DNA from: Piliocolobus tephrosceles
Taxonomy: Eukaryota > Chordata > Mammalia > Primates > Cercopithecidae
DNA: 64,000 bases
Assembly: GCF_002776525.5 (NCBI RefSeq)
Contig: NC_045436.1
Location: forward strand, 7,913,918 to 7,977,917
Reading direction: 5' to 3'
Within the stretch, counting starts at the first letter, position 1. Every line of letters begins with the position of its first letter. The translations under genes and the position numbers were made by a program. Below are positions 22,903 through 34,996 of the stretch, in pieces. The notes under the pieces were generated by a model. That model made no database searches, was not told the DNA's origin, and was given only the letters and a program-made list of their open reading frames with translations.

Positions 22903-23567
22903 TTCTACGGTTTGAATGTGTCTTCCAAAGTTCATATGCTGAAAACTTAATCCCCAATGCAACAGTGTTGAGAGATGGGGTTTGCCTTCATGAATGGGTT
23001 AATGGCCTCATCTCAGGAGTGGATTAGTTACCATGGGAGTGGGCGCCAATGGAAAGATGAGTTTGGCATCCTTCCCTCTTTCCCACACTCTTTTGCCCTT
23101 CCACCTTCCACCAGGGGATGGGGCAGCACAGTAAGAAGGCCCTTGGCCGGGCGCGGTGGCTCATGTCTGTAATCCCAACACTTTGAAAAGCCAAGGTGGG
23201 CGGATCATGAGGTCAGGAGTTTGAGACCAGTCTGGCCAACACGGTGAAACCCTGTCTCTACTAAAAATGCAAAAATTAGCTGGGCATGGTGGCAGGCACC
23301 TGCAGTCCCAGCTACTTGGGAGGTTGAAGCAGGAGAATTGCTTGAACCTGGGAGGCAGAGGCTGCAGTGAGCCAAGGTCGCACTTCTGCACTCCAGCCTG
23401 GGGGACAGAGAGCTCAAAAAAAAAAAAAAAAAAAAAAAAGAAGACGAAGGCCCTTACCAGATGCAGCCCCTTGCTCTCAAAGTTCCAAGCCTCCAGATAA
23501 ATTGATTTACTTATAAACTACCCAGTCTCCAGTGTTCTGTGATACCAGCAGAAAAAAGACTAAGACA
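22903..23567 (+). mobile_element. MaLR solo LTR, MST (MSTB-like), split by an Alu
   Basis: It starts near 'ctacggtttgaatgtgtc', contains 'cttaatccccaatgcaacagtgttg', 'gccttcatgaatgggttaatg' and 'gtaagaaggccc', resumes after the Alu with 'ccagatgcagccccttg' and ends '...gactaagaca' at 23567. These are LTR landmarks of the MST group of MaLR retrotransposons. Without the Alu and one target-site copy it is about 350 bp, typical of a solo LTR. No internal region is attached. Confidence 0.85.
23145..23445 (+). mobile_element. Alu, AluS-like, full length
   Basis: Starts ggccgggcgcggtggctc and ends in A23 plus AAGAAGAC. The 10-bp target-site duplication gaaggccctt lies at 23135-23144 and 23446-23455. 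It is inserted in the MST LTR, so it is younger than it. The minus-strand frames across it are shadows. Confidence 0.96.
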
Positions 23568-25637
23568 ATATTCAAGTTCTATGTTCTGTAAATTTAATAA
23601 AAAGTTGTTCTGCAAACAACACTTACTGTGATGAAAGCTAAAAATTTGCCTAAAAGATGAGACTCAAATTCTTAGTATACTGGAGCCTCACAAGATTTAA
23701 GATGCAATATCATACAGAAGTTAGTATATATCAGGGGCTATCTTGGACTCCATTCAAGGAAAATGAGTTATTGAACATATTACAAGCAGCTTGTTAGGAC
23801 TATGTTTCAACCCTAAGTTGGTCCCGAGGCACGGAGATTGATGATAACATGATTAAGTAAAGCTCTAGTGTTTTCTACTTTCATTTTTACCTTAATATCA
23901 CCTCTAAATTTAATTGGTATTTCAAAAGAGAATATAGTTTGAATTTGAACATTTTGTATCTAAAGGTGAGTGTAAGGATGAGTTTGAAGGTGATATGAAG
24001 TTGTCAAAAGTCATAAAGCTGCTACTAATTTCAAGATAAAAATAAATTGCGTTACTGAAGGAAAAGCTTAGTTAATACAACAGGGAATATAATAACGAGT
24101 TCACCTAATATAGTCCCTAAAAGTGAAGAGAAGGTTTTAGTCAAAGGAACTTAGAGAAGATGGAATCTGTTTGTAACAAAACACTCTAGGGATACAGAGT
24201 AAGTAAAAATAGAGGTTTGTCCTTCACTCATTTCTATCTTCAATGGCTCATTTATGAGCTTCTTCTGAATTACGATCCTGCAGGCTCACTTAAGAATTAG
24301 GAAAGATGCAAATGTACACTATGTCCATCCATCATATTGTCTTCGATACTTTAGTGATCAATAATATCAAGACACACAATTTCAATGTTAACATTTCCTC
24401 AAACAAAGATAATCTGAAGCATACTTAATACCATGATGTGTACCTAACCTTAGAGATGTCTGGACTTGGTCTACCATAAACAATTGTGATTATGCTTAGG
24501 TGACCTTTTAACATCTTAAGCTAATTGACCCAGCCAGAAAACACCTGCTTCATGCATATGATTTGCTGCTACTGAGCTTCAAATAGCAAAAGGAACAGCA
24601 AAAAGGGAGTTGCAGAGAAATATTTAAAGTGTGGTGCAAATATTAAGTTTTAAGAAATGGTTACAAAATGCATATATGGAGAATTGGTTAGTTATGCACT
24701 TAAGTCATGTCAATTTAAAAGCTTGTTATAAGAATAAAAGAAGAGAATGAATTAAACAGGTGGACATAGAATTAGATGTTTAAAATAGAATAGAGGCTTA
24801 GAGTAAAATAGATATCAAGAAAAGTAAAAAATGACCACTGGTTAAAGAGTAACAGTAGCTTATTTCTCTCTTGATTTTCATGGATAATTAAAACACATTG
24901 CAATTCCCAGCCTTTCTTTTTAGGAAGATCACAGGTAATCCTACAAAGCGTCTTATCTACTATTGGTTTATTTTGATAATATTTAATTATTACATTTGAC
25001 TAGCCTTTAATTTATTTAGTAACAATCCTTATAAATGTTATCAGCAGAATATATTCTTCCAATTTTGCATACAATCAACAGTCTTCAACTCAGAAAAACA
25101 TCTATGATACAGTAAATATATATAGATATGTGAAATATGATGAAGAGAATCCACATGTATAGATATGGAATATGATAAGTCAAGGCCACTTTATCTATAA
25201 AACTCCCCTTTGAATTGATTTGAGTTTTTCGGTTTCAACAGTTAATAGGCTCCAGTGCCTGCTGCTAACATTCAAGGGGCCTTATTTTTGTAAATGTCAG
25301 TGTTTGGATTCTTTCCATGGTGAGTGGCACATAAAGTTAATTGATACATTGATGTAATTTTTTGGCACTCCAAAGAACAAAGCCTCCAAAGCAGCCTTAT
25401 GCCACATTTTCTGAATATACAAAAGAGATGGACAGAGGAAACGTCAGGAGTATATTGTTGTTTTCAATGACATTTATACTCCATTTCAAACAGAGTAATA
25501 TTAAGAAAATTTAAAGACCCAAAAATGTAAGAGAGTTGAAATGTCAGAAGAATACTATAAAGGAAGAAAAACATGTAAGTGCCAGAAAACAAATACATAA
25601 AACCAAATCTGCATTTCTAAAATAAATTTTAGCATAT
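23568..25637. other. AT-rich unique stretch
   Basis: About 2 kb without a recognised gene or repeat. Confidence 0.4.
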
Positions 25638-25818
25638 GATTCTCAAACTTGATGATATATGGGAACAAAGAGCATTATTTATTTAAAATGGAGATTGCAG
25701 GCATTACTCTGAGAGGGCCTGATTCAGCAGGCCTGAGGAGGGACCTGGAAATATGCATGTTTAATTACCTCTCCAGGATGCTCTGACGCAATTGACCCTT
25801 AGTACACTTTGGAAAATG
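25638..25818 (-). mobile_element. MER5A-like hAT-Charlie element
   Basis: On the complement of MER5A: 'gattctcaaacttgatg', 'ggagattgcaggcattactctgagagggcctgattcagcaggcctgagg', 'gcatgtttaattacctctccaggatgctctgacgc' and 'agtacactttggaaaatg' occur in order across about 180 bp, the family's usual length. Confidence 0.75.
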
Positions 25819-26879
25819 CAATTTTAATATGTGAATATTTACATAGCCAAATAAGAGGTACTATAAATTACTGTCCCTGAATTTTAAATTGTTTTAAGAA
25901 AATATATTTAATAAAAAAGAAGAGTATTTATTATATGACACAAAGGATCAAATTATAGAAGGTAATTATACAGACAAAGATATTTAACTGAAAATGCATA
26001 GATTTCAGACCCTATACACATATATCTACATGCCATAAGAATATTTTATTCCAATTCTAGTCTTACTCATAGGTTCTCCAAATTTAGAGGAGAACCCTGA
26101 TTGAACTACAATGCCTATTAACCTACAAATCATTGACATTTCCTAAAGCAGCATGGATTGCTAGAAAACTTAAAAAACTTTAAAAAGTAGACAAAGAAAT
26201 AAACCTCTTTCAAATATAGTCAGTCCAGAAAATACTCAGGCTAGTGACTGAGTGGAAGTGGAAACTAGCAAAGTAACCGAAGCATTAACTCATGATTTTG
26301 CTTTTTGGAGCACGTGTCTAAATGGTGATCTTGACATTTGTGTTCTCCTATTTTCTAGAAGTAGAGGGGTTCAAAGCCCATGGCTCATGTCATGTGTGGA
26401 TTCTAATAGGAGAAACTTTCCTTTCCATGAACCTGTACCTAAAGGGGTAAATAATTAGCAGAAAGGGAAATGAAAAATAACCCCCTGCCCAGAAGACTGC
26501 AAGAAAAATACTCTATATCATATTTTGGAATTAAACAGGAATAAGGTTGGAAACATACCCTAGTAATTCATCATTATAAGCCAGGCCTCACCAACAGTTG
26601 CAGTCTTACTGTCTGTAATTGTAATTTTAAGGCTTATTCAAAAATCTCAAAATAGTATTTAGTTTAGAGTAGCCTCAGACTAGTAGTGCTTCAAAAACAA
26701 ATACACTCATTCCTGAGAAATCTGGCTTATATAAACAAACAAATCACAAACACGCAAGGCAAACAAGATGTCATAAGCAAAAGCCAGTAGAAGTTACAGA
26801 CAGCAGATTTAGACCCATAAAATATTCGCTTATTAAAATTATCAGTCACTGAATGTTAAATAAGTATACTAAAATGTCT
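25819..26879. other. AT-rich unique stretch
   Basis: Nothing certain. The short frame 26252-26458 has no family features. Confidence 0.35.
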
Positions 26880-27920
26880 CAAAAAGTCAAAAAGAAAAAG
26901 TCAAGAAAAGAACTTTTAATATAAACATGTAATGAAGAAAATGGAAAAATTAGCTGATAAGTTGAACTGTAGTGTAGATATACTTAAGGAAAAAACAGGT
27001 GACTTGGAAAACAGTAAAATATTTATGTACATAAAAATTTGATTCCTGAGACAAAATGCAATGAAAACATGCAAGAGAGGTTTAGAGACTTTGAAGATGA
27101 GGTGGGAAAGTATAACATACTTCTTGCTAAAGTTTCAGAAGAAGAGGAAGAAACAGAAAATGACTGAAGCAACATTTAAAGAGATAATGGCTAAACTTTT
27201 TCAGACTTATTGAAAAGATATCAATTTATTCCAGAAATCTAATGAAATACAAGAAGGATTCATAAGAAGAAATGTCAACCTAGACATATTGTAGAGAAAC
27301 TGCAAGATACTAAAGACAAAGAGAAGATCATAAATGTAGCCAGAGAGAAAAGACAGATTAACTTCACACAAGCAAGAGTTAGGATATCCTGTGAATTGTC
27401 ATCAGAAACAACAGACCAAAGAAGACAATAATATATAATAATATCTTCATTATGCATAGCGGAAAAGCTGCCCCAAACTTCTCGATCTAAAATTTGATTT
27501 TTTTAAAGTATTGAGATGAAATAAAGAATTCCAAACAAAAACTGAGAAAGTGTAAGTTTACTACCTGCACACCCTCAACAAGGCTAATTTTAACAACACA
27601 TATGAGCACATGTGTAAATATAATATTATATATTATATGTATTATATATTACATAAAATGTATTTTGTATGCACATATAGATATATATATATATCAATGC
27701 ACACAAAATATATGCATACGTATATTATATAGGTATATATATCTATATCCTCACATACATATATGCACATAGACACCCATACAGACAGATAGAAGATATA
27801 AAAGCTAACAACTATAAATCTGGGAAGGGTAAGTGGGAGTTCTTTATATTATTCTTCTAACTTTTTCTATAGATTTAAAATTATCTGAAAATATTAAAGA
27901 TAAAACAAAATAATAAAAAT
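26880..27920 (+). mobile_element. Ancient L1-lineage fragment (L1M/HAL1-type)
   Basis: Phrases such as 'gagacaatggc..aactttttcagactt', 'actaaagacaaagagaagatcataaatgtagccagagagaaaagac' and 'tgtcatcagaaacaac' recall L1M/HAL1 consensus in order. The sequence is A-rich on the plus strand and heavily mutated. The AT simple sequence at 27600-27790 lies within or near its end. The exact family is uncertain. Confidence 0.5.
27600..27790 (+). repeat. AT-rich/(TA)n region
   Basis: TATA and ATAT words with CACA interruptions run across about 190 bases. Confidence 0.85.
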
Positions 27921-28039
27921 GATAATAGAAACTTCCCCATATGTTTAGAAATTAAGAAACCTATTTCTAAATTACTCATAGTAAAAAAATATATATAATG
28001 GGATTTAGAAAAATTGAGAAATGAACAAAAACAAAATAA

Positions 28040-28800
28040 CCAAATTTCATTACCAATTTACCCAAACTTGTAGAATGTAGTTGAAAAATATTTAGAGGAA
28101 AATTTAAAGTCATAAATGCTTATATTAGAAAAGAAGACAAATAATTCATAAATAAAACATACATTTTATAAGAAGCTAGAAAAATAACAAAATAAGAGAG
28201 AAACAGACAACAAAGAGCAGAAATAAAATAAAAATGAAAATAAAAGGAGAGAATCAATAAAGCCAACAATTTTCTTCTTCGAAAAGCCTAATGACATTGC
28301 CAAACTCCTAGCAACTTTTCAGTATGAAAAGAAAGAAAAAGAAATAACATTAAAAATTTAAAAATAAGAACACTATATATATTAGATACACATGAATACA
28401 TTGTTGTCAATAAATTTGAAAACTCATGAAATGAACAAATTCCTAAAATATAACTTATCAAACTAACTTGAGAAAGAATAGAAACTCTTAATATTGTCAA
28501 GTTTCTAAAAAATTTCATCTGTAGCTGAAAATCTTCCTGTCAACAAAACTCCAGGCCTAGTCTTTTTTACAAGTTTGGTCTATGATACATTTAAATAACA
28601 AATAGCTCCTATTCTATACTAGCTACTCCAGAATGTAAAAAAGAAGAGAAACTCTCAAACTCATTTTATGAAGCCAGCAAATTCCAGATGCCCAAATTCA
28701 ACAAAAAAGTACATTAACACATCAATTCTTTCAAAGTGAGCAAATTCTCGGTGCCAAAACACGGCAAAAAAGCATATTACCAGATCAATTTCATTCATTA
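28040..28800 (+). mobile_element. L1M ORF2 fragment, part 1
   Basis: It follows the plus-strand L1 ORF2 middle region: 'gaggaaaatttaaagtcataaatgcttatattagaaaagaa', 'gagaatcaataaagccaacaatttt', 'ccaaactcctagcaa', 'tcaaactcattttatgaagccagc'. Many substitutions and indels destroy the frame. A 63-bp internal tandem duplication lies at 28676-28798. Confidence 0.75.
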
Positions 28801-28879
28801 ATGTAGGCAAGAAGATTCTAAATCAAATATTGGTGTATGAGATCCAGTAATGTATGGAAATGTAATTCTCACAACAAAG

Positions 28880-29570
28880 GGCAGTTGTTTTAGAAATGCA
28901 AGTCTACTAGAGGCTTCTAAGATTTTCTTTCTTTTTTCTTTTTTTGAGACGGAGTCTTGTTGTATTGCGCAGGTTGGAGTTGCAATGGCGTGATCTCAGC
29001 TCATTGCAACCTCCGCCTCCTGGGTTCAAGTGATTCTCCTGCCTCAGCCTTCTGAGTAGGTGAGATTACAGGTACGTACCATCATGCCCAACTAATTTTT
29101 GTATTTTTAGTAGAGACGGGATTTCACCATGTTGGTTAGGCTGGTCTCAAACTCTTGACCTCATGATCTGCCCGCCTCAGCCTCCCAAAGTGCTGGGATT
29201 GCAGGTGTGAGCCACCATGCTTGTCCCTACGGTTTTCTTACACTGGTTTCCCCACTCCTGGCCACATGGTAGAATTTCATTTTCCCCACTTCCATATAAG
29301 GAATTCTGGCAAAGTGGCTGTGGGCAGAAGTGTTATGAGCCACTTCTGGGCTGGAGCACTTAATTGCCACAGAAAGATCTTTCTTTTGATCATCTGTTCC
29401 TGTGCGATGATGAACGTGGAAGCATGTGTGTCAAGGTGGTTTGTCCATCGGCTCAGAACCTGGGAGGACTAAAATAAGCATAGGTCCCTTGCTGAAACTT
29501 ACTGGACATACAGCAATGATTGCTTTAACTGAAATGGTGATGAGCAAATGCAGCACAGCCTAGCTATCAA
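28880..29570 (+). mobile_element. Possible MLT1-like LTR, split by an Alu
   Basis: After the Alu, 'ccacatggtagaatttcattttcccc', 'gtgggcagaagtgttatgagccacttctgggc', 'cttaattgccacagaaag' and 'gatgatgaacgtggaagc' recall an old MLT1-type MaLR LTR. It separates two parts of the L1M. Boundaries are approximate and the family call is tentative. Confidence 0.45.
28931..29225 (-). mobile_element. Alu, AluS-like
   Basis: A reverse-complement Alu from a T-rich tail (28927-28945) through both monomers, ending near 29225. Flanks 'gattttctt' and 'ggttttctta' may be a decayed target-site duplication. Confidence 0.92.
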
Positions 29571-29594
29571 TGACAGTTCCACATGGTTGAGTTA

Positions 29595-30680
29595 GCATTG
29601 AAAATCAAATGTAATTCACCACATCCATAGTTAAAGAGAAAAAACATAAACTTAATAAATGTGAAAAAAACCTGTGATAAAATTTAATATTCACTCATAA
29701 TGAAAAAAACTCTTAAAAACTAGGAATAGAAGTATTTTGAAAAAAGACAGTATCATGCAAAATAGTAAAACATTTAAAATATTCTAAGACCACTCCAGGA
29801 GTGGCTCTCAATACCACTTCCATTCAATATTATGTTAGACACCATAGGTGGTCTGCTAAGACAAGAAAGAAAAACTAGTTTAACAATTGGGAAGGAAAAA
29901 ATAAACTTTCTATTTAAAAAAACGATACGATAGTCTGCTTGTCTTTAAATATGAAGATAAACCATTAGTATGAATAAGAAATGTAAGTTTGCAAGAAAGT
30001 GAATTATTTGCACTTTCTGTACTTCTGAACAGAAGATAAATTTAAAATATACTATTCACAATAGCATCAACAATTTATAGTTCTTAAGGATAATAAAATG
30101 TGAGCAAGGCTGTTATAGAAAAATCATAAAACTTCATTAAGACATTAAAATAAATAAAAAAGATGAACCATATTCATGGATTAGTAAACTCAGTATTTTA
30201 AAGGTATCAATTTTCCTTCAGATTGAACTATGGATTTAGTGTAAACTACCCTCCCCCAAAGAAGAACACTTCTTAAATTTTATAACTTGACACATCAATT
30301 CTGAAACACATATGGAAGTGCAAAATTCCAGGGATATTCAAGAAACTGTTCAGAAGAACTGGGTGGGAAGACACTGGCCTTATCAGATATCATGAGGCTA
30401 AAGTTATTAAGGCGCTGTGATATTGGCATAAACTGACTAATGAAATAGAGTAGTATCCAAGACACTGAGTTATGTATGTGTAGCTGAACAAGCAATAAAT
30501 GTCAAGGTGGTATTGGAAATCAATGAGGAAAGGATGAAGTTTTAATAAATGATACTATGATCAGTCATTCATATGAAAAAAAGAAATTGAACCCATCCCT
30601 CATCAAAACATGCAAAATCCAACTCCAGGTTAATGAAAGACCCAAATGTATTATTTCAAAAATATATTATTAAATGATGT
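29595..30680 (+). mobile_element. L1M ORF2 fragment, part 2
   Basis: It resumes L1 ORF2 order: 'aattcaccacatccatag', 'gataaaatttaatattcactcataatgaaaaa', 'ttcacaatagcatcaa', 'atattcatggattag', 'cacatatggaagtgcaaaa', 'gatattggcataaactgac', 'caactccaggttaatgaaagacccaaatgta'. Numerous stops and indels leave no coding capacity. Confidence 0.8.
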
Positions 30681-32170
30681 GATGCATTCCACAAGGCCTT
30701 CAACTGGAGGTAGGGGTGGGGAGTGGTGTCTGTATATGAAATTAGAAATGGCTATAATTTCATTTTAAAAACAGACTAGTATGTCAAATAAGTGACTAGA
30801 ATTACTATTATCCAGAGAATTTATAGAGGGGAAGTGGTGTGTGTGTGTGTCCATGTGTGTATGAAAACAGTGTATAGCAAACATGATCAGAATAGTATTG
30901 GAAAAGATTCTAGGGAGAGAATGATTAATGAGAGTCACTTTTGTCCTCAAGGAACTCACAGTCCATCAGGTAGTACCTATAGGACTTAGGGGGCCTAAGG
31001 TACTAAGGTCCACCACTCATATCCTCCCCACTGTCAAAAACTGTATAGAATAGGGAAACAGAGTTACCAAGGTCAAAATGACCAAGGATTTGAGATCACC
31101 TAGAATAGATTCCTGAAAGTAGAACCCCTTTTGAAGACAAAAAAATGTTCCCACTGTTGCATTCTTAATCAGACAATTAACCAAATGTAATTACTGGCTA
31201 CTGAATAAGATAACTTGTAGTATTTATATCAATTACATGCACATCTTTTTAATTCTTTTAATTATGTACCTTAATGTTCTTACTGCTGATAACTAGAAAA
31301 CAACAAGGTTTGGTAAACATGCAAGCCTCATCACATCCTTCATTAAATAACTGGAGAATTAGATCATTAGATCTGTCAGATTTTAGCTGAATATGCAATA
31401 AGACTCTCCTGAATCACAGGAAAACGTCTCTAGCTCATACCAAGCAACCTGGAAATGACTGAATTGGTCACCAAGAGTGGCTGACTTTGCTCATCACTTG
31501 CAGTAAGTTGTCTTTCTGTGATCACTCAAGCCTCATTATTCATGTAATTACTGTAATCATTGTGATACTAATGACTGTTGAAGTCTAAATGTGTGAAATT
31601 AATTCACTAACAAGTGTAAATATGTGTCCAAGAAGGGCCAATATATAAACTGGAAAATGAAACTTCAGTATTCTGCTGAAAATGAGAAATTAGCACCAAC
31701 ATTAGAATATCAATAGGGTATATGAATGTTTTGTGAATGTAACCATACGTTGACCATGGTTAGATAAATATAGTTATTAATAAAATTAATCCACCTGGGA
31801 GTGATTACTCAGAGTACACATAACCCTTCTCTAACAGATTGAATTTGAAAATCTAGTTCAGTTTCTTGAGTTCAAAACAAATTAATTCATGAAGGTGACC
31901 TAATGGTTGACACATTTTAGAATGTGAGGGTGACCTGGCTTTGACAAGCCATCCCACTGATCACCAGTGTTTTTTCAACTCACCTTACTGGCTTGTTGGG
32001 TGCCCGCCTCCCCTCCACAGTTCTGCGTCTGTCCTTCCTGAGGCAGAATGCTTGGTCAAAAAGGACATTTAAAAACAAACTACAGAACTTCTCATGTTGA
32101 TTTCTGTTTAGATAATTATCAAATTTCTAGTTTGTCTGAACCTACTAGAATGGAAAAAAATGGCACTTTA
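30681..32170. other. Unique sequence, including a (GT)n and an unassigned dispersed segment
   Basis: (GT)n at 30836-30860. The segment 31241-31380 resembles 42621-42750 elsewhere in the window, suggesting two copies of one unrecognised family. No gene seen. Confidence 0.45.
30836..30860 (+). repeat. (GT)n microsatellite, short
   Basis: Seven GT units followed by CCATGTGTGTATG. Confidence 0.88.
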
Positions 32171-32630
32171 AAATTAACAATAGGAATAAGACATCCTTTC
32201 CTTTAGAGCTCCTATTTTTAGTAATCTACTCCCAGACCAACCCCCAAATCTGTCCCCAACAGGTTGGCTGTAGAAGAGTGTGAGGCCCTTCCTTGTTCTC
32301 TGATCAAAATGATAACCACCTGCCTGACTTTCCATGTCGTGAAGAGCGGTTGGTGTACGAACGCGTGACAGGATAACTCGCAGGTTGGCTAAGAGGCCAA
32401 CCATTCCTTCCCCGCTCCCCCCTCCCCATACCCAGGCTGAGGGCAGGAACTCGAGCTTGTCCTGGTGAGGTGGGATCCCAGGTGCAGGTGCATACCAGCT
32501 GGAGGCTGCTCGTACGCCAGTTGGCGCCTATGAGCCCAGACACACACTTGCTGTGATTCAGAGCCTTCCTGCAGCCCAGCTCCCTTATGTGGTAAGCCCC
32601 CTGGAATACTGGTGATTAGACCCATATTTT
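32171..32630. other. CpG-bearing GC-rich patch, unassigned (possible LTR remnant)
   Basis: CpGs are clustered in 32338-32530 (in gtacgaacgcgtgac, ctcgcag, ctcgagc, gctcgtacgcc, ggcgcc), against a CpG-poor neighbourhood. Three overlapping minus-strand frames of 76-79 codons result from composition and resemble no family I know. It could be a decayed LTR or a small regulatory island. I cannot assign it. Confidence 0.35.
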
Positions 32631-33084
32631 AAAATGGTTTGTGACTGACAGGACAGGAAAACAATGCACTCGAAATAGCAGCATAAGTCTTCCTTACAGA
32701 TTTAGTTGAATAAGTTGGGCATCTCTCTTTAGTCCAAAACAAACAAACATGACACGAAATGTGTTGCTCAAAATGCCATATGTCTGAGTTGGAGAATAAA
32801 AGGTTTCATTCAATAAGAAGTTTTCAAGCAACCACCAAGAGTGAGGTAACAGGGGCAAATGTTATGGGCCATAAAAATCCCCTTCCATTCCTTCTTCATT
32901 TTATTTTTTTAGCAAATTTATTTTTTCTTGTAAGTCTCATTTTCCTCCTGCTGCATATATGAATCTAAAATGCATATCAATGGAGAATACAATTGGTCTT
33001 TTCCTTAAAACATCGAAAGCTGACTTAAAAAAGCCATACTTTAACATTCTCCAAGTTGGAGTTGCCTTAATTAATGAGTCAAAT
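32631..33084. other. Unique sequence
   Basis: AT-rich, with no feature recognised. Confidence 0.4.
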
Positions 33085-33294
33085 TTTGAAAGCAAGATTT
33101 AATAAGTTCTCAACTAAGTGCCAGGTGTTGTGTTAGGAACCAGGGAGACAGAAATGATAGCAGGACACCCCTTGTCCTTGAGAAGCCAACAGGCTACAGA
33201 GAAAAGAGACATATTACCAAGTAATTCCAATCTCATTTAATACACGGGTCAGTGCAAGTTGTTAAGAACATGACTAATTATGTCAAGGAGAGCA

Positions 33295-33315
33295 AAAAAA
33301 AAAAAAAAAAAAAAA
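33295..33315 (+). repeat. Poly-A run
   Basis: About 21 A following 'gagagc', inside the L2. No adjoining Alu or L1 body is seen. Confidence 0.93.
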
Positions 33316-33567
33316 GTTTCCAGAGAAGTAGATAGGCATAGAGGAATAGCAGAGGGCAGAATGAAATACAGGAAGGTCTAAAAGCAGGGTCCTCTCCCCT
33401 GCAATTAAAGGTGTGAATTTGTCATGCTTGAATGTCAAAGAAGTGGAGTAGGAGAGGTGGGGCCATATTTGAATGGCCTGAGTAGTCTTGGAAATGAGTT
33501 TGAGTTTTATCCTGATGACAGCTAGAAACTAATCAGAGGTTTTAAGCATGGCAGAGACATGCTTTCA

Positions 33568-33585
33568 CCCCCCCCCCCCCCCCCC
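33568..33585 (+). repeat. Poly-C run of 18
   Basis: Eighteen consecutive C (G18 on the minus strand), followed by TTTAG. Runs of this length are uncommon and error-prone in assemblies. Confidence 0.97.
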
Positions 33586-33870
33586 TTTAGTTAGATAACT
33601 CAGCATTTTCCAGATAACATGGAGAGGGTGGAGGCAGAGTCCAGTAAGGAAGCTACTGTGACAGCCGCATGGACAGTAAGTGATAGCCTTGAGTTAAAGC
33701 TGTGACTGTATGGATGAAGAGGATAGGAGGATGGGGAGGGTAGAGATTTGGCAGCTGGAATGAACAGGTCTAGTGATAACTCACTTGAGATTTGAGGATC
33801 AGGAGAGGGAAGGAGACACCAACGCCAGTGATCTCTGATAGCCTCTCCTGGAATTATCACCTCTATTGTC

Positions 33871-34996
33871 AGGAAGTTTATTCTTATACCAAATGGCACT
33901 CTCTTTTGATCTTATTTAAGTCCTTTTGAGTTCTCCACAGAAATGGGAAACAATTACTCAGCATTCCCATAAAAACCTGCTGAATCATTGAAGACATGCA
34001 TTACATCTGCTTTTAACTCTCCCTTCTCTAAATTACACAATCTCAGTTCTTTCAGACCTAGAATGTTACTGAGTTTGTTTTGTTCAGCATTTCTCAATTA
34101 TTTTTTGCTTGTTCACATCTGTTTATCAAATGTCCAGGTCACAGTCAGGGTGACTGTGTCCACCGCTAGTTTGGTAAAGATTCCTCATCTTCTGGAACAC
34201 GGTCCTTCCATGCTTGAGTGAATATTGTTGGTTACCCACGGGGTACATTTCACTCTCTTCAGGCACTGGGCTGCCCACCCCCCACACAACCCACATGATC
34301 TCAAGGAATGCCACCCTGTTCCCTCCAGCCCTCAGCCTGCCCCAAGGCAGTTCAATTGATTTAAAAGTAATTCCATCCCAATAGCGAGTGACTCGTCAGG
34401 GTCCAAGAATGTAAGGAAAGGTTTCCTAGGGGAATCTTGGAAAGTTTATCTTTCCTTGCTCCTCTCCAAGAAATAGCTGAAGCAAGTCTCTTAGCGTATC
34501 TATAGATGGTAGATATTTCATAGCCATAGAAGCAGATGTGTCATAGATATTTAGCCTGGAAATAGCCAGCTCCTGGTTTATGGGGGTGGAGAGAGCTAAG
34601 ATGATTGCAGAAAAATGGACCCAGCTACTAGGCTAATAGAACACTGAAAGCCCGCCCTTCCTCCCGCGTTGACCTTTCGGCGAGCCAGTCAGTTTTCTTA
34701 TGCTTTAAGCTAGTTAGAATTAGGTTCTGTAGCAGGGAAACAAGAGAAACCCAACTCTTGCATATTGTATTCTTATGAACACACGCTGAAGTCAGATTTG
34801 CTTTTTTAAAAAATGACCACATTGCAAGCCTCCTATTTCATTGCTTCAGGTCTTTTTCCGATATATTTTAGTCCACCCTGTACTCAGCTCTTGGGCACCA
34901 ATTACGGAGAACATAAACAAAGTGGAAAACCGTGGTCTCCACTCTGAGTTCATAATGTGGTATAGCAGACACGAAACACACCGTGCACTTCCGCAA
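33871..34996. other. Unique sequence
   Basis: No repeat or gene recognised. The frames at 33988-34314 overlap on opposite strands and show no domain. Confidence 0.4.

Larger units (their letters stand above)
33085..33870 (-). mobile_element. L2 LINE 3' region
   Basis: On the complement of L2: 'aagtgccaggtgttgtgttagg' (3' end), 'ccttgtccttgagaagccaac', 'tgagtttgagttttatcctgatgacagc', 'gaggttttaagcatggcagagacatgctttca', 'agtccagtaaggaagctactgtgac' appear in family order over almost 800 bp. A poly-A (33295-33315) and an 18-base C run (33568-33585) lie inside it. It is one of the longer L2 copies here. Confidence 0.8.

Noticed and set aside
32174..32625. Three overlapping minus-strand frames in the CpG patch as a gene
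   Set aside because: Short, in different phases, and with no domain, start context or splice pattern that I can support.
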